From AP-15 sp963738185 (GTDB lineage Bacteria > Pseudomonadota > Alphaproteobacteria > ATCC43930 > CGMCC-115725), in the NCBI GenBank assembly GCA_963738185.1, contig CAVTVA010000003.1:310001-374000 (forward strand): a DNA stretch of 64,000 nt, read 5' to 3'. Shown here piece by piece: positions 18,650-27,593 of the stretch; positions within the stretch are counted from its first letter, which is position 1, and the number at the start of each line of letters is the position of its first letter. The notes under the pieces are model-generated. The model did not search any database. It saw only the letters and a list, made by a program, of their open reading frames with translations, and had not been told where the DNA came from. The translations under genes and the position numbers were made by a program.

Positions 18650-20050
18650 ATGGCCGAGACCTCTTTCGATTTGATCGTCCTGGGCGGTGGGCCGGGGGGC
18701 TATGTCGCGGCGATTCGGGCGGCGCAGCTCGGCATGAAGGCGGCTGTGGTCGAGCGCGAGCATCTGGGCGGCATCTGCCTCAACTGGGGGTGCATTCCGA
18801 CCAAGACCCTGCTGCGCAGCGCCGAGATCAGCCATCTGCTCCACCATCTCGACCAGTATGGATTTTCTGCTAAGGACGCCCGCTACGACGCCGGCAAGGT
18901 CGTCGCCCGTTCGCGCGCGGTCGCCAAGCAGCTCTCGAACGGTGTTGCTTACCTGTTGAAAAAGAACAAAGTCAGCGTGTTCGATGGCCAAGGGCGGCTG
19001 TCCGGAAAGGGCCGGCTCGCGGTCGAAAAGGACGGCAAGCCGCTCGCCGATCTGGCCGCGCCGCACATCATCCTCGCGACCGGGGCGCGGGCGCGCGTGC
19101 CGCCCGGGCTCGAGCCCGACGGCGAGCTGGTCTGGACCTACAAGGAAGCAATGGTGCCGAGCGCGATCCCGAAATCCCTGCTGGTCGTCGGCTCGGGCGC
19201 CATCGGCATAGAATTTGCCAGTTTTTACCGCGACATGGGCGCCGATGTTACCGTCGTCGAGGTGCTCGACCGAGTGCTGCCGGTCGAGGACGAAGAAATC
19301 TCCGCTTTTGCCCGCAAGTCATTCGAAAAGCAGGGAATTAAGATCCATACCGGGGCTACGGTCAGGGCGCTGAAGCGTAGCGGCGATGGCGTCGCCGCGG
19401 CGGTCGAGGCGGCTGGGAAGGCGTTCGAAGCGAATGTCGAGAAGGTGATCCTCGCGGTCGGGATCGTCGGCAACGTCGAGGATATCGGCCTCGACGCCAC
19501 CGCGGTCGAGGTGCAGCGAACCCATGTTGTCGTCGATGAGTGGCTGCGCACCGGCGAGCCCGGAATCTATGCGATCGGCGACCTGGTCGGGCCGCCCTGG
19601 CTGGCGCACAAGGCGAGCCATGAGGGCGTCATTTGCGTCGAGCACATCGCCGGGGTCAACGACGTCCACCCGCTCGATGTCCGCAACATCCCGGCCTGCA
19701 CCTATTGCCGGCCGCAAGTCGCCAGTGTCGGATTGACCGAAAAGAGCGCCAAAGACACCGGGCACGAGGTAAAAGTTGGGCATTTCCCGTTTATCGCCAA
19801 CGGCAAGGCGATCGCCCTCGGCGAGCCCGAGGGGATGGTCAAGACCGTGTTCGACGCCAAGACCGGCGAGCTGTTGGGCGCGCATATGATCGGTGCCGAG
19901 GTGACCGAGCTGATCCAGGGCTACGCGATCGCCAAGACCTTGGAGGCCACCGAGGCCGAGCTGATCCGCACAATCTTTCCGCATCCGACCTTGTCGGAGA
20001 CGATGCACGAGGCCGTGCTTGACGCTTACGGGCGCGCCATCCACTTCTAG
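18650..20050 (+). CDS. lpdA: Dihydrolipoamide dehydrogenase (E3)
   Basis: This FAD enzyme reoxidises the lipoyl groups of 2-oxoacid dehydrogenases with NAD. It has the FAD motif LIVLGGGPGGYVAAIRAAQLG, the redox disulphide GGICLNWGCIPTK, the NAD-binding VVGSGAIGIEFASFYRDMG and the C-terminal active-site His/Glu segment HPTLSETMHEAV. The ATG at 18650 gives the normal start; the frame extends upstream only into the repeat at 18572-18631. lipA begins 3 bases after the stop. Confidence 0.96.
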   Translation: MAETSFDLIVLGGGPGGYVAAIRAAQLGMKAAVVEREHLGGICLNWGCIPTKTLLRSAEISHLLHHLDQYGFSAKDARYDAGKVVARSRAVAKQLSNGVAYLLKKNKVSVFDGQGRLSGKGRLAVEKDGKPLADLAAPHIILATGARARVPPGLEPDGELVWTYKEAMVPSAIPKSLLVVGSGAIGIEFASFYRDMGADVTVVEVLDRVLPVEDEEISAFARKSFEKQGIKIHTGATVRALKRSGDGVAAAVEAAGKAFEANVEKVILAVGIVGNVEDIGLDATAVEVQRTHVVVDEWLRTGEPGIYAIGDLVGPPWLAHKASHEGVICVEHIAGVNDVHPLDVRNIPACTYCRPQVASVGLTEKSAKDTGHEVKVGHFPFIANGKAIALGEPEGMVKTVFDAKTGELLGAHMIGAEVTELIQGYAIAKTLEATEAELIRTIFPHPTLSETMHEAVLDAYGRAIHF

Positions 20051-20053
20051 CCG

Positions 20054-21037
20054 ATGACAGCACCGACCGGGACCAGCGCGCCGGCGCCTTTACGCCATCT
20101 TGAAAAGGCCGGGCGCCATCCGGAGAAGGCCGGCCGCCCGGACAGCCCGATCTTGCGCAAGCCCGACTGGCTGCGGGTCAAGGCGCCCGGCTCGCCCGAA
20201 TACCATGCGACGCGGCGGCTGATGCGCGAAGCGCGGCTCAACACCGTGTGCGAGGAGGCCGCCTGCCCCAATATCGGCGAGTGCTGGAAAGAGCGTCATG
20301 CGACGGTGATGATTTTGGGGCGCGTGTGCACCCGCGCCTGCGCCTTTTGCAACGTCGCCACCGGCCGGCCCGACCGGCTCGACCCGGATGAGCCCGTTCG
20401 CGTCGGCGCGGCGGTCGCGGCATTGGGGCTCGCCCATGTCGTCGTAACTTCGGTTGATCGCGACGATCTCGACGATGGCGGCGCCAGCCAGTTCGCGCGG
20501 ACCATCGCGGCGATCCGCGCCGCCGCTCCGGCCACCACGATCGAGGTCCTGACCCCGGATTTCCTGAAAAAGGAAGGCGCGCTCGAAGCCGTTGTTGCGG
20601 CGCGGCCTGATGTTTTTAATCACAATCTCGAAACCGTGCCGCGGCTTTACGCCGAAGTAAGGCCGGGTGCGCGATACTTCCACTCGCTGCGGCTGCTGGA
20701 CCAGGCAAAGCGGCTCGACCCGGCGCTGTTCACCAAATCCGGGATCATGGTCGGGCTCGGCGAGGAGAGGGCGGAAATCTTGCAGGTGATGGACGATCTG
20801 CGCGCGGCGCAAGTCGATTTCCTGACGATCGGGCAATATTTGCAGCCAACCCCGAAACACCATGCGATCGCGCGCTTTGTGCCGCCCGCTGAATTCGCCG
20901 TCTATCGCAGCTTTTCCCTGGCCAAGGGCTTTCTGTCAGTCTCGGCCTCGCCATTGACTCGGTCGTCCTATCATGCCGGCGAGGATTTCGCACAGTTGCG
21001 CGCCGCCCGCGCCGCCAAGCTCGCCGCTGCCGGCTGA
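20054..21037 (+). CDS. lipA: Lipoyl synthase
   Basis: This radical SAM enzyme inserts two sulphurs into protein-bound octanoyl groups to make the lipoyl cofactor. Both cluster motifs are present: CEEAACPNIGECW for the auxiliary cluster and CTRACAFCNV for the radical SAM cluster, plus RSSYHAGE at the C-terminus for the Ser ligand. The location directly after lpd and the PDH genes, which need lipoylation, is logical and conserved. Length 327 is typical. Confidence 0.97.
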   Translation: MTAPTGTSAPAPLRHLEKAGRHPEKAGRPDSPILRKPDWLRVKAPGSPEYHATRRLMREARLNTVCEEAACPNIGECWKERHATVMILGRVCTRACAFCNVATGRPDRLDPDEPVRVGAAVAALGLAHVVVTSVDRDDLDDGGASQFARTIAAIRAAAPATTIEVLTPDFLKKEGALEAVVAARPDVFNHNLETVPRLYAEVRPGARYFHSLRLLDQAKRLDPALFTKSGIMVGLGEERAEILQVMDDLRAAQVDFLTIGQYLQPTPKHHAIARFVPPAEFAVYRSFSLAKGFLSVSASPLTRSSYHAGEDFAQLRAARAAKLAAAG

Positions 21038-21047
21038 CCCTGCCGCG

Positions 21048-21512
21048 ATGCCGACCCACGCCGAACAGCGCGTGCTCCCCTACAGCGCGGAGCAGCTCTT
21101 CGCGTTGGTTGCGGATATAGAGCGTTATCCCGAGTTTCTGCCGTGGTGCATCGGCGCCCGGATCAAGGAAAAGCAGCCCGACCTCGTGGTCGCCGATCTG
21201 ATCATCGGGTTCAAGGTGTTTCGTGAGCGGTTCACCTCGCGGGTGGTGCTCGATCCGCCGCGGCAGATCGATGTCACCTATGCCGAGGGGCCGTTCCGCT
21301 ATCTGAACAACCACTGGACCTTTACCCCCATACCGGCGGGCTGCCGGATCGACTTCTTTGTCGATTTCGAATTCAAGTCGCGGCTGATGCAAAAGGTCAT
21401 CGAAGTGCTGTTCAGCGAGGCGGTGCGGAGGATGGTCGGCGCCTTCGAAACTCGCGCCCGCGACCTCTACGGCGCTCCGGCGCAGGGCGGCGCCGGCCGA
21501 GCGGCGGTCTGA
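21048..21512 (+). CDS. RatA/COQ10-like SRPBCC protein
   Basis: The 154-residue START-like protein begins MPTHAEQRVLPYSAEQLFALVADIERYPEFLPWC, the signature of the COQ10/RatA branch. Family members bind ubiquinone-like lipids in eukaryotes or have been called RatA in E. coli. It follows lipA by 10 bases, the usual place in alphaproteobacteria. ATG at 21048 gives the family start. A direct role in respiration is inferred from homologues only. Confidence 0.88.
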   Translation: MPTHAEQRVLPYSAEQLFALVADIERYPEFLPWCIGARIKEKQPDLVVADLIIGFKVFRERFTSRVVLDPPRQIDVTYAEGPFRYLNNHWTFTPIPAGCRIDFFVDFEFKSRLMQKVIEVLFSEAVRRMVGAFETRARDLYGAPAQGGAGRAAV

Positions 21513-21634
21513 CCTAGGCAGCGCCGGACGGATGTGCCCGGCGTCCGCTGCCTCCAGCCGGGCTTCTGCCGGAGCGTTTCGGGTCTTATGCTGGCTCGCG
21601 CGGGTTTTGACCGCGCCGATGGGGGGTCGAAAAC

Positions 21635-22802
21635 ATGCCTGATAAAACAGCGGTTTATGCCAGCATCGGGCCGGAGCTGACGCACTACGATCTCGATCTC
21701 GGCCAGGCGAGGCTCACCCGGCGCGGGACCGTCACGTTGCCGGCGAACGTGCATTACGCCTGGCCGCACGCCTCGCGGCGGTTCCTTTATGTGGCGTCGA
21801 GCGACAGCGCCTCGGGGATCGGCGGAGCGGTCGGGCACCGGCACCATGTCAGCGCCTTGCGCATCGATCCGGCCACGGGCGCCTTAAGCCCGCACGGCGA
21901 CCCGATCGAATTGCCGACCCGGCCGATCCACATGACCAGCGACATTCCGTCGAGGAACCTTCTGGTCGCGTTCAGCAATCCCTCGGGGCTGCGGGTCTAC
22001 CGGGTAAATGGCGACGGCTCGCCGGGCGCCGAAGTGGCGCAGCCGGAGCCGGTCGATCCCGGCATCTACGGGCACCAGGTGCGGGTCAGCCTCGACAATC
22101 GGCTGGCGATCCTGGTCACCCGCGGCCATGACGCGGCCGACGGTAAGCCCGAGGAGCCGGGCGCGCTGAAGGTGTTCCACTACAGCGGCGGAGTGCTTAC
22201 CGGCGAGGTGTCGGTCGCACCCGGCGGCGGTTTTGGCTTTGGCCCGCGCCACCTCGATTTTCACCCGACCAGGCCGTGGGTTTATGTGTCGCTCGAACGC
22301 CAGAACCGGCTCGACATGTTCGCGATCGAAGGCGAGGCGGTGACCGCGACGCCCCGGTTCAGCAAAGGGACGTTGGGCGAGCCCGGCAATCATCCGCGGG
22401 CGGCAGGTCGCGGGCACCGTCCACGTTCACCCCAACGGCCGCTTTGTCTACGTCGCCAACCGAGCGTCGAGCACGATCGAGGAGGGCGGCCGGCGCGTTT
22501 TTGCCGGCGGCGAAAACACGCTCGCCGTCTACGCGATCGACCCTGCGACCGGCGAGCCCAACCCGATCCAGCACGTCGATACGCGCGGCATCCATTGCCG
22601 CACCTTTCACATCGATGCGAGCGGGCAAGTGCTGGTCGCGGCGCACATCATGGGCCTGCCGGTCAAGGAGGGCAGCGCTGTCCGCGAGGTGCCGGCGTGC
22701 CTTTCGCTGTTCCGCATCGGCGGCGACGGCCGGCTCGACTTCGTGCGCAAATACGACGTCGATGTGGGCGACCAGCAGATGTTCTGGATGGGGATGGTAT
22801 AG
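21635..22802 (+). CDS. Seven-bladed beta-propeller lactonase (6-phosphogluconolactonase-like), frame broken near 22391
   Basis: The N-terminal part (YASIGPELTHYDLD, WPHASRRFLYVASSDS, HLDFHPTRPWVYVSLERQNRL) and the C-terminal part (VHVHPNGRFVYVANRAS, NTLAVYAIDPATGEP, HIDASGQVLVAAH) are typical of the YbhE/Pgl-like lactonase propeller. The two parts are in different frames; removing one base near 22391 gives a continuous protein of about 388 residues ending at the TAG at 22800-22802. The substrate is not predictable; neighbours give no sugar-pathway context. Confidence 0.82.
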
Positions 22803-23020
22803 GTTCCGACGTGCGTAGCGCCTATTCAGGGCAGGGACCCTATCGAAAATTGGTCCCGGCCTGAGGAGGACCGCGCTGGAACGGCCGATTTGTCGCATTT
22901 GGGCCGGCAAACCTGCCGCGCGGGTTTGTCTTCGCCGGCAAATCGCCATATTTAGTGGCGACAGCAGCCGCTCAAGAGCCGTTCCGCCTTGCTGCAGTGA
23001 TTAACGGGGGGTGCATCAGC

Positions 23021-23719
23021 GTGGCAAACACTATTGCCCTTGTCGATGACGACCGCAACATCCTGACCTCGGTGTCGATCGCGCTGGAAGCCGAAGGCTT
23101 TGCCGTGCGCTGCTATGCCGATGGCGCGGAGGCGCTGAAGGGGATGAGCGCGCAGCCGGTCGATCTGGCCGTGCTCGACATCAAGATGCCGCGCATGGAC
23201 GGCATGGAGCTGTTGGAGCAGCTGCGTCGGCAGAGCCATATCCCGGTCATCTTCCTGACCTCGAAGGATGACGAGGTGGACGAGCTCTTAGGTCTGCGCA
23301 TGGGCGCCGACGACTACATCAAAAAGCCGTTCTCGCAGCGCCTGTTGATCGAGCGCATCCGAGCGCTGATCCGGCGCGGCGAATTGGCGCGCGAGCGCGA
23401 AGACCCGCAGGGCGAGCCGGTGATCGTGCGCGGCCGGCTGACACTCGACCCGGCACGCCATCTGTGCACCTGGAGCGCCGAGCCGGTCGAGCTGACCGTG
23501 ACCGAGTTCCTGATCCTGAAATCGCTCGCCCATCGCCCGGGGCACGTCAAGAACCGCGATCAATTGATGGACGCGGCCTATGGCGAGCACATCTATGTCG
23601 ACGACCGCACCATCGACAGCCACATCAAGCGGCTGCGCAAGAAGTTCAAAGCGGTCGACAGCGATTTTGCCCAGATCGAAACCCTCTATGGCGTCGGCTA
23701 CCGATACCGCGACCGCTGA
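23021..23719 (+). CDS. chvI: Response regulator ChvI
   Basis: This OmpR-type regulator has a receiver domain (IALVDDDRNILTSVSIALE, phospho-Asp at about 53 in VLDIKMPRMDG, KKPFSQRLL) and a winged-helix DNA-binding domain (TEFLILKSLAHRPGHVKNR, DRTIDSHIKRLRKKF). The sequence closely follows ChvI of rhizobia and related bacteria, which responds to acid and envelope stress. The GTG at 23021 after GGGGGG is the best start; the frame extends upstream but the added residues are not family-like. The kinase gene follows and overlaps. Confidence 0.93.
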   Translation: MANTIALVDDDRNILTSVSIALEAEGFAVRCYADGAEALKGMSAQPVDLAVLDIKMPRMDGMELLEQLRRQSHIPVIFLTSKDDEVDELLGLRMGADDYIKKPFSQRLLIERIRALIRRGELAREREDPQGEPVIVRGRLTLDPARHLCTWSAEPVELTVTEFLILKSLAHRPGHVKNRDQLMDAAYGEHIYVDDRTIDSHIKRLRKKFKAVDSDFAQIETLYGVGYRYRDR

Positions 23720-25439
23720 GCCAGCCGAGCCGCCGGCAACGCTGCTGCCCACCAGGCCGGCAGATGATGCGACCGATCCGGGGCCGCGCGCGCCACCGCC
23801 GGCCGAGCCGGCGCGGCGCGTGCGCGGACGGTCCCGCAGCGGCGGGCGGCGCTGGCCGTTTTCGCCGCTCACTCTGCGGATTCTTGCGGTCAACGTCTTG
23901 GCGCTGGCGCTGTTGGCCGGCGGGTTTCTTTATCTCGGCAAATACCAGACCAGCCTGATTGGGCAGCAGATCGAATCGCTGAAGATGCAGGGCGAGATCT
24001 TCGCCGCCGCGCTGGGCGAGGGCGCCGTCCTCGACTCGGCCGATGAGGGCGAGATGCTGCTGCCCGACCTCGCCCGCCAGATGATGCGCCGCCTGGTCCA
24101 GCCGACCAAGACGCGGGCGCGCCTGTTCGGCCTCAAGGGTGAGCTGATCGCCGACAGCCGCATTCTGCGCGGGCCGGGCGACGCCATCCAGGTGGTCAAA
24201 TTGCCGCCGCCCGGCGCCGAAAACCCGATCCTCAGCTTTGCCGACAAGATTTATGACGGGATTGCCGACAAGCTGCCGCACCGCAAGCGCTATCCCCGCT
24301 ATCACGAAAGCCTGAGGCCGCGGGCCGCCGATTATGCCGAGGTCCAGCGCGCGCTGCGCGGCGAAATCGGCGAGGCGATCAGGAGCGATCCGGCAACCGG
24401 CGGTCTGGTGTTGAGCGTCGCCATCCCGGTGCAGCGCTATAAGGAGGTGCTGGGCGCGCTGATGCTGTCGACCGGCAGCCGCGAGATCGAGCAGGAGCTG
24501 CGCACCGTGCGGCTCGAGCTGCTGCGCATCTTCGGCGTGGCGCTGCTGGTCACAGTGTTGCTCTCGGTCTATCTCGCCGGCACGATCGCGCGGCCGATCC
24601 GCCGTCTCGCTGCCGCCGCCGAGCGCGGCCGCGGCCGCCGCGCCCGGGTCGAGATCCCCGACTTTACCCGGCGCGGCGACGAGATCGGCGATCTCTCGGG
24701 CTCGCTGCGCGAGATGACCGACGCGTTGTGGCAGCGGATGAGCGCGATCGAGCGCTTTGCCGCCGATGTCGCGCACGAGATCAAAAACCCGCTGAGCTCG
24801 CTCAAGAGCGCGGTCGAAACCGCGGTGCGGATCGAGGACCCGGCGAACCAGCGGCGGCTGATGGCGATCATCCTCGATGATGTCGAGCGCCTCGACCGTT
24901 TAATTACCGATATCTCCGACGCCTCGCGCCTGGACGCCGAATTGAGCCGCCTCGAACTGGCGCCGATCGACATCGCCGCGATGCTGCAGGCGCTGACCGA
25001 TGTGCACGAGGCCACCCAGGCCGAAGACCGGCCCCGCCTGATCCTCGATCTGCCCGACCGCGGCCGGCCCTTAGTCGTGCCGGGGATCGAGACGCGCCTC
25101 TCGCAGGTGTTTCTCAACCTGATCGCCAACGCCGAGTCGTTCAGCCCGCCACACAGCGAGATCCGCCTGACCGCGCGGGCGCTCGGCCGCGCGGTGCTGG
25201 TCACGGTCGAAGATTGCGGTCCCGGCATCCCCGAGGACAAGCTGGCCGCGATTTTCGACCGCTTCTACAGCGAACGCCCAGCGGGCGAGAAATTCGGGAC
25301 CCACTCCGGCCTTGGCCTGTCGATCTCGAAGCAGATCGTCGAAGCGCATCGCGGCACGATCTGGGCGGAGAACCGCAAGGATGCCCAAGGTGTGGTCGCA
25401 GGCGCGCGGTTTTGCATTCGCCTGCCGGCGCAAGCATGA
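23688..25439 (+). CDS. chvG: Sensor histidine kinase ChvG
   Basis: This membrane kinase is the partner of ChvI. It has a Pro/Ala-rich cytoplasmic N-terminus of about 55 residues, a first membrane helix (ILAVNVLALALLAGGFLYLG), a periplasmic domain of about 250 residues, a second helix (IFGVALLVTVLLSVYLAG), a HAMP segment, the HisKA box FAADVAHEIKNPLSSLKSA and an ATPase domain (LNLIANAESFSPP, DCGPGIP, GLGLSISKQI). The ATG at 23688 is the likely start, overlapping chvI by 32 bases. The stop overlaps hprK as ATGA. Confidence 0.92.
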   Translation: MASATDTATAEPAEPPATLLPTRPADDATDPGPRAPPPAEPARRVRGRSRSGGRRWPFSPLTLRILAVNVLALALLAGGFLYLGKYQTSLIGQQIESLKMQGEIFAAALGEGAVLDSADEGEMLLPDLARQMMRRLVQPTKTRARLFGLKGELIADSRILRGPGDAIQVVKLPPPGAENPILSFADKIYDGIADKLPHRKRYPRYHESLRPRAADYAEVQRALRGEIGEAIRSDPATGGLVLSVAIPVQRYKEVLGALMLSTGSREIEQELRTVRLELLRIFGVALLVTVLLSVYLAGTIARPIRRLAAAAERGRGRRARVEIPDFTRRGDEIGDLSGSLREMTDALWQRMSAIERFAADVAHEIKNPLSSLKSAVETAVRIEDPANQRRLMAIILDDVERLDRLITDISDASRLDAELSRLELAPIDIAAMLQALTDVHEATQAEDRPRLILDLPDRGRPLVVPGIETRLSQVFLNLIANAESFSPPHSEIRLTARALGRAVLVTVEDCGPGIPEDKLAAIFDRFYSERPAGEKFGTHSGLGLSISKQIVEAHRGTIWAENRKDAQGVVAGARFCIRLPAQA

Positions 25440-25888
25440 ACGACACTGTGCTCGTCCACGCTACCGCGGTCGCGATCGACGGCGAGGCGGTCTTGCTGCG
25501 CGGGCCGCCCGGAGCCGGAAAATCGGACCTGGCGCTGCGCCTGATCGATCGCGGCGCCCGCCTCGTTGCTGACGACCAGGTGGTGCTGCGGCGTCTCGGC
25601 GACCGCGTTCTGGTGCGCGCCCCGGCGGTGATCGCCGGCTTGATCGAGGTTCGCGGCCTTGGCATCGTGCGGGTCGAGACGATCGAGGAGGCGCCGCTCG
25701 CGCTGATCGTCGATCTCCTCCCTTCGGATCAGATCGAGCGCATGCCGCAAGCCCGGGTCGAACTTGTTCTCGGCCTCGAAATCCCCTTTATTGGGCTCGC
25801 CGCGTTCGACGCCTCCGCCGCGGCAAAGCTGCGTCTCCTCCGGCGCGCGTTGGCGGCAGGGGCATTGCCAGCTATAATCGGGCGATGA
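25436..25888 (+). CDS. hprK: Short HPr kinase/phosphorylase HprK
   Basis: This alphaproteobacterial form (150 residues) retains only the catalytic domain. The Walker A LRGPPGAGKSDLALRLID, the DDQV segment and the RGLGIVRV signature are present, while the N-terminal domain of the Firmicutes enzyme is missing, as is normal for this class. It would phosphorylate HPr on Ser and so link ChvGI, PTS and metabolism. It is coupled to chvG and rapZ by ATGA overlaps. Confidence 0.92.
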   Translation: MNDTVLVHATAVAIDGEAVLLRGPPGAGKSDLALRLIDRGARLVADDQVVLRRLGDRVLVRAPAVIAGLIEVRGLGIVRVETIEEAPLALIVDLLPSDQIERMPQARVELVLGLEIPFIGLAAFDASAAAKLRLLRRALAAGALPAIIGR

Positions 25889-26832
25889 TGACCGAAGGTG
25901 GTCGAACGATCCCTTGCGGAACCAAAAACACGGTGCACGCCCGCGTCCTGCTCGTGACGGGCATGTCGGGCGCGGGCCGATCGACCGCGCTCAAGACGCT
26001 TGAGGATATCGGTTACGAGACCTTTGACAATCTGCCGGCTGTCTTAGTCCCGGCGCTGGTCGAGAGCGCCGCCGCCGACGGCCCGGCGATTGCGGTCGGC
26101 GCCGACACGCGCACCCGCGGCTTTGCCGCCGCGAGCATGCTCGAAACGCTGGCCGGCGCCGTCGGCCGCACCGGGCGCGAGCTGAGCGTGCTGTTTGTCG
26201 ATTGTGATGACGAGCGGCTCGAGCGGCGTTATACCGAGACGCGACGGCCCCACCCGCTGGCCGGCGACCGCCCGATCGCCGCCGGCATCCGCCGCGAGCG
26301 GCAAGCGCTCGGCGCCTTGCGCGACCGCGCCGACCTGGTGATCGACACCTCCGCCTTGACCGCGGCCGACCTGAAACGCGTGCTTGCCGGCCATTTCGCG
26401 CTCGATGCCTGCGGGCTGCGCGTCTTTGTCACCTCGTTCGCCTACCGCCGCGGCATCCCGCGCGATGCCGATCTGATCTTCGACGTGCGCTTTCTCGACA
26501 ATCCGTATTATGTTGACGAACTTCGGACGCTGACCGGGTGCGACCCGGCGGTGGCCGCGCATATTCAGAGAGACGCGGATTTCGCACCATTCTTTGCCCG
26601 GCTGTGGCGCCTGCTGCGCCCCCTGCTGCCGCGCTACGAAATCAGGGGCAAGACCTATCTCACGATCGCGATCGGCTGCACCGGCGGCCGGCACCGTTCG
26701 GTCTACGTCGCCGAGCGCCTCGCCGAGCGGCTGCGCGAGGCGGGATGGCGGACCGAGATCGCCCATCGCGATCTTCCAGCCCTGGGCGCCGGCGCACCGG
26801 CGCCGGCTAGCGCGCCTGTCGCCGCCAGCTGA
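25885..26832 (+). CDS. rapZ: RapZ-type nucleotide-binding protein
   Basis: This is a member of the RapZ/YvcJ family; the E. coli protein guides RNase E to the small RNA GlmZ. Visible motifs are the P-loop LLVTGMSGAGRSTALKTLED, which has Arg in place of the usual Walker Lys (seen also in other lineages), DNLPAVLVP, ADLIFDVRFLDNPYY, and the C-terminal TIAIGCTGGRHRSVYVAE. Its 315-residue length is slightly above average. It sits between hprK and the PTS genes, as in relatives. Whether it controls a GlmZ-like RNA here is unknown. Confidence 0.92.
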   Translation: MMTEGGRTIPCGTKNTVHARVLLVTGMSGAGRSTALKTLEDIGYETFDNLPAVLVPALVESAAADGPAIAVGADTRTRGFAAASMLETLAGAVGRTGRELSVLFVDCDDERLERRYTETRRPHPLAGDRPIAAGIRRERQALGALRDRADLVIDTSALTAADLKRVLAGHFALDACGLRVFVTSFAYRRGIPRDADLIFDVRFLDNPYYVDELRTLTGCDPAVAAHIQRDADFAPFFARLWRLLRPLLPRYEIRGKTYLTIAIGCTGGRHRSVYVAERLAERLREAGWRTEIAHRDLPALGAGAPAPASAPVAAS

Positions 26833-26865
26833 ACCGCGGCGCCGCATCCCAGCAGAGGGAAACCG

Positions 26866-27273
26866 ATGATCGGCATGGTTCTGGTGACGCATGGGCGGCT
26901 CGCCGCGGAATTTGTCGCCGCGCTCGAGCACGTCGTCGGCGCGCAGACGCAGATCGCCGCCGTCTGCATCGGTCCCGACGACGACATGGAACAGCGCCGC
27001 CAGGAAATCCTGCGCCGCATCAGTGAGGTCGACAGCGGCGAGGGCGCGGTGCTGCTGACCGACATGTTCGGCGGCACGCCCTCGAACCTGGCGATCTCGG
27101 TCATGGACCGCGCCAAGATCGAGGTCGTCGCCGGCGTCAATCTGCCGATGCTGATCAAGCTGGCCAGCCTGCGGCAGAGCGAAACCCTGGAGCGCACCGT
27201 GCTCGGCGCCCAGGAAGCCGGCCGCAAATACATCAATGTCGCCTCGCAGCTCTTGACCGACGCGCGCCGATGA
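26866..27273 (+). CDS. PTS EIIA component, mannose type
   Basis: The 135-residue protein has the phosphorylatable His in GMVLVTHGRLAAEF (His9) and the LLTDMFGGTPSNLA motif of the EIIA-Man fold. There is no accompanying EIIB, EIIC or EIID gene, so it most likely ends a regulatory phosphorelay and does not drive sugar uptake. It starts 33 bases after rapZ, and the stop overlaps the ptsH start as ATGA. Confidence 0.92.
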   Translation: MIGMVLVTHGRLAAEFVAALEHVVGAQTQIAAVCIGPDDDMEQRRQEILRRISEVDSGEGAVLLTDMFGGTPSNLAISVMDRAKIEVVAGVNLPMLIKLASLRQSETLERTVLGAQEAGRKYINVASQLLTDARR

Positions 27274-27593
27274 GCGATCGCCGATCCGACCCGTCGAGCG
27301 GCGCGGAGGCCGGTGCGGCGTCGGGTGTGACGCGGCGGATCGCGACGATCTGCAACCGGCGCGGCCTGCACGCCCGCGCCGCGGCCCGGTTTGTCAAAAC
27401 CGCGGCGCAATTCGACGCCGATATCCGGGTGCGCAAGAACGGCACCGAGGTCTCGGGCTGCTCGATCATGGGGCTGATGATGCTGGCTGCGGCGCCGGGG
27501 GCAGTGGTCGAGCTGAGCGCCAGCGGGCGGCAGGCGGCCGAGGCGGTGGCCGCGTTGGCCGCGCTGATCGAATGCAAATTTGATGAGGATTGA
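27270..27593 (+). CDS. ptsH: HPr phosphocarrier protein
   Basis: HPr passes phosphate from EI to EIIA. The active-site His lies in CNRRGLHARAAARFV (His34) and the regulatory Ser in VSGCSIMGLMMLAA, the target of HprK. An N-terminal extension of about 20 residues (MSDRRSDPSSG...) precedes the core, longer than in E. coli. The 3' end overlaps ptsI by 11 bases. Confidence 0.94.
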   Translation: MSDRRSDPSSGAEAGAASGVTRRIATICNRRGLHARAAARFVKTAAQFDADIRVRKNGTEVSGCSIMGLMMLAAAPGAVVELSASGRQAAEAVAALAALIECKFDED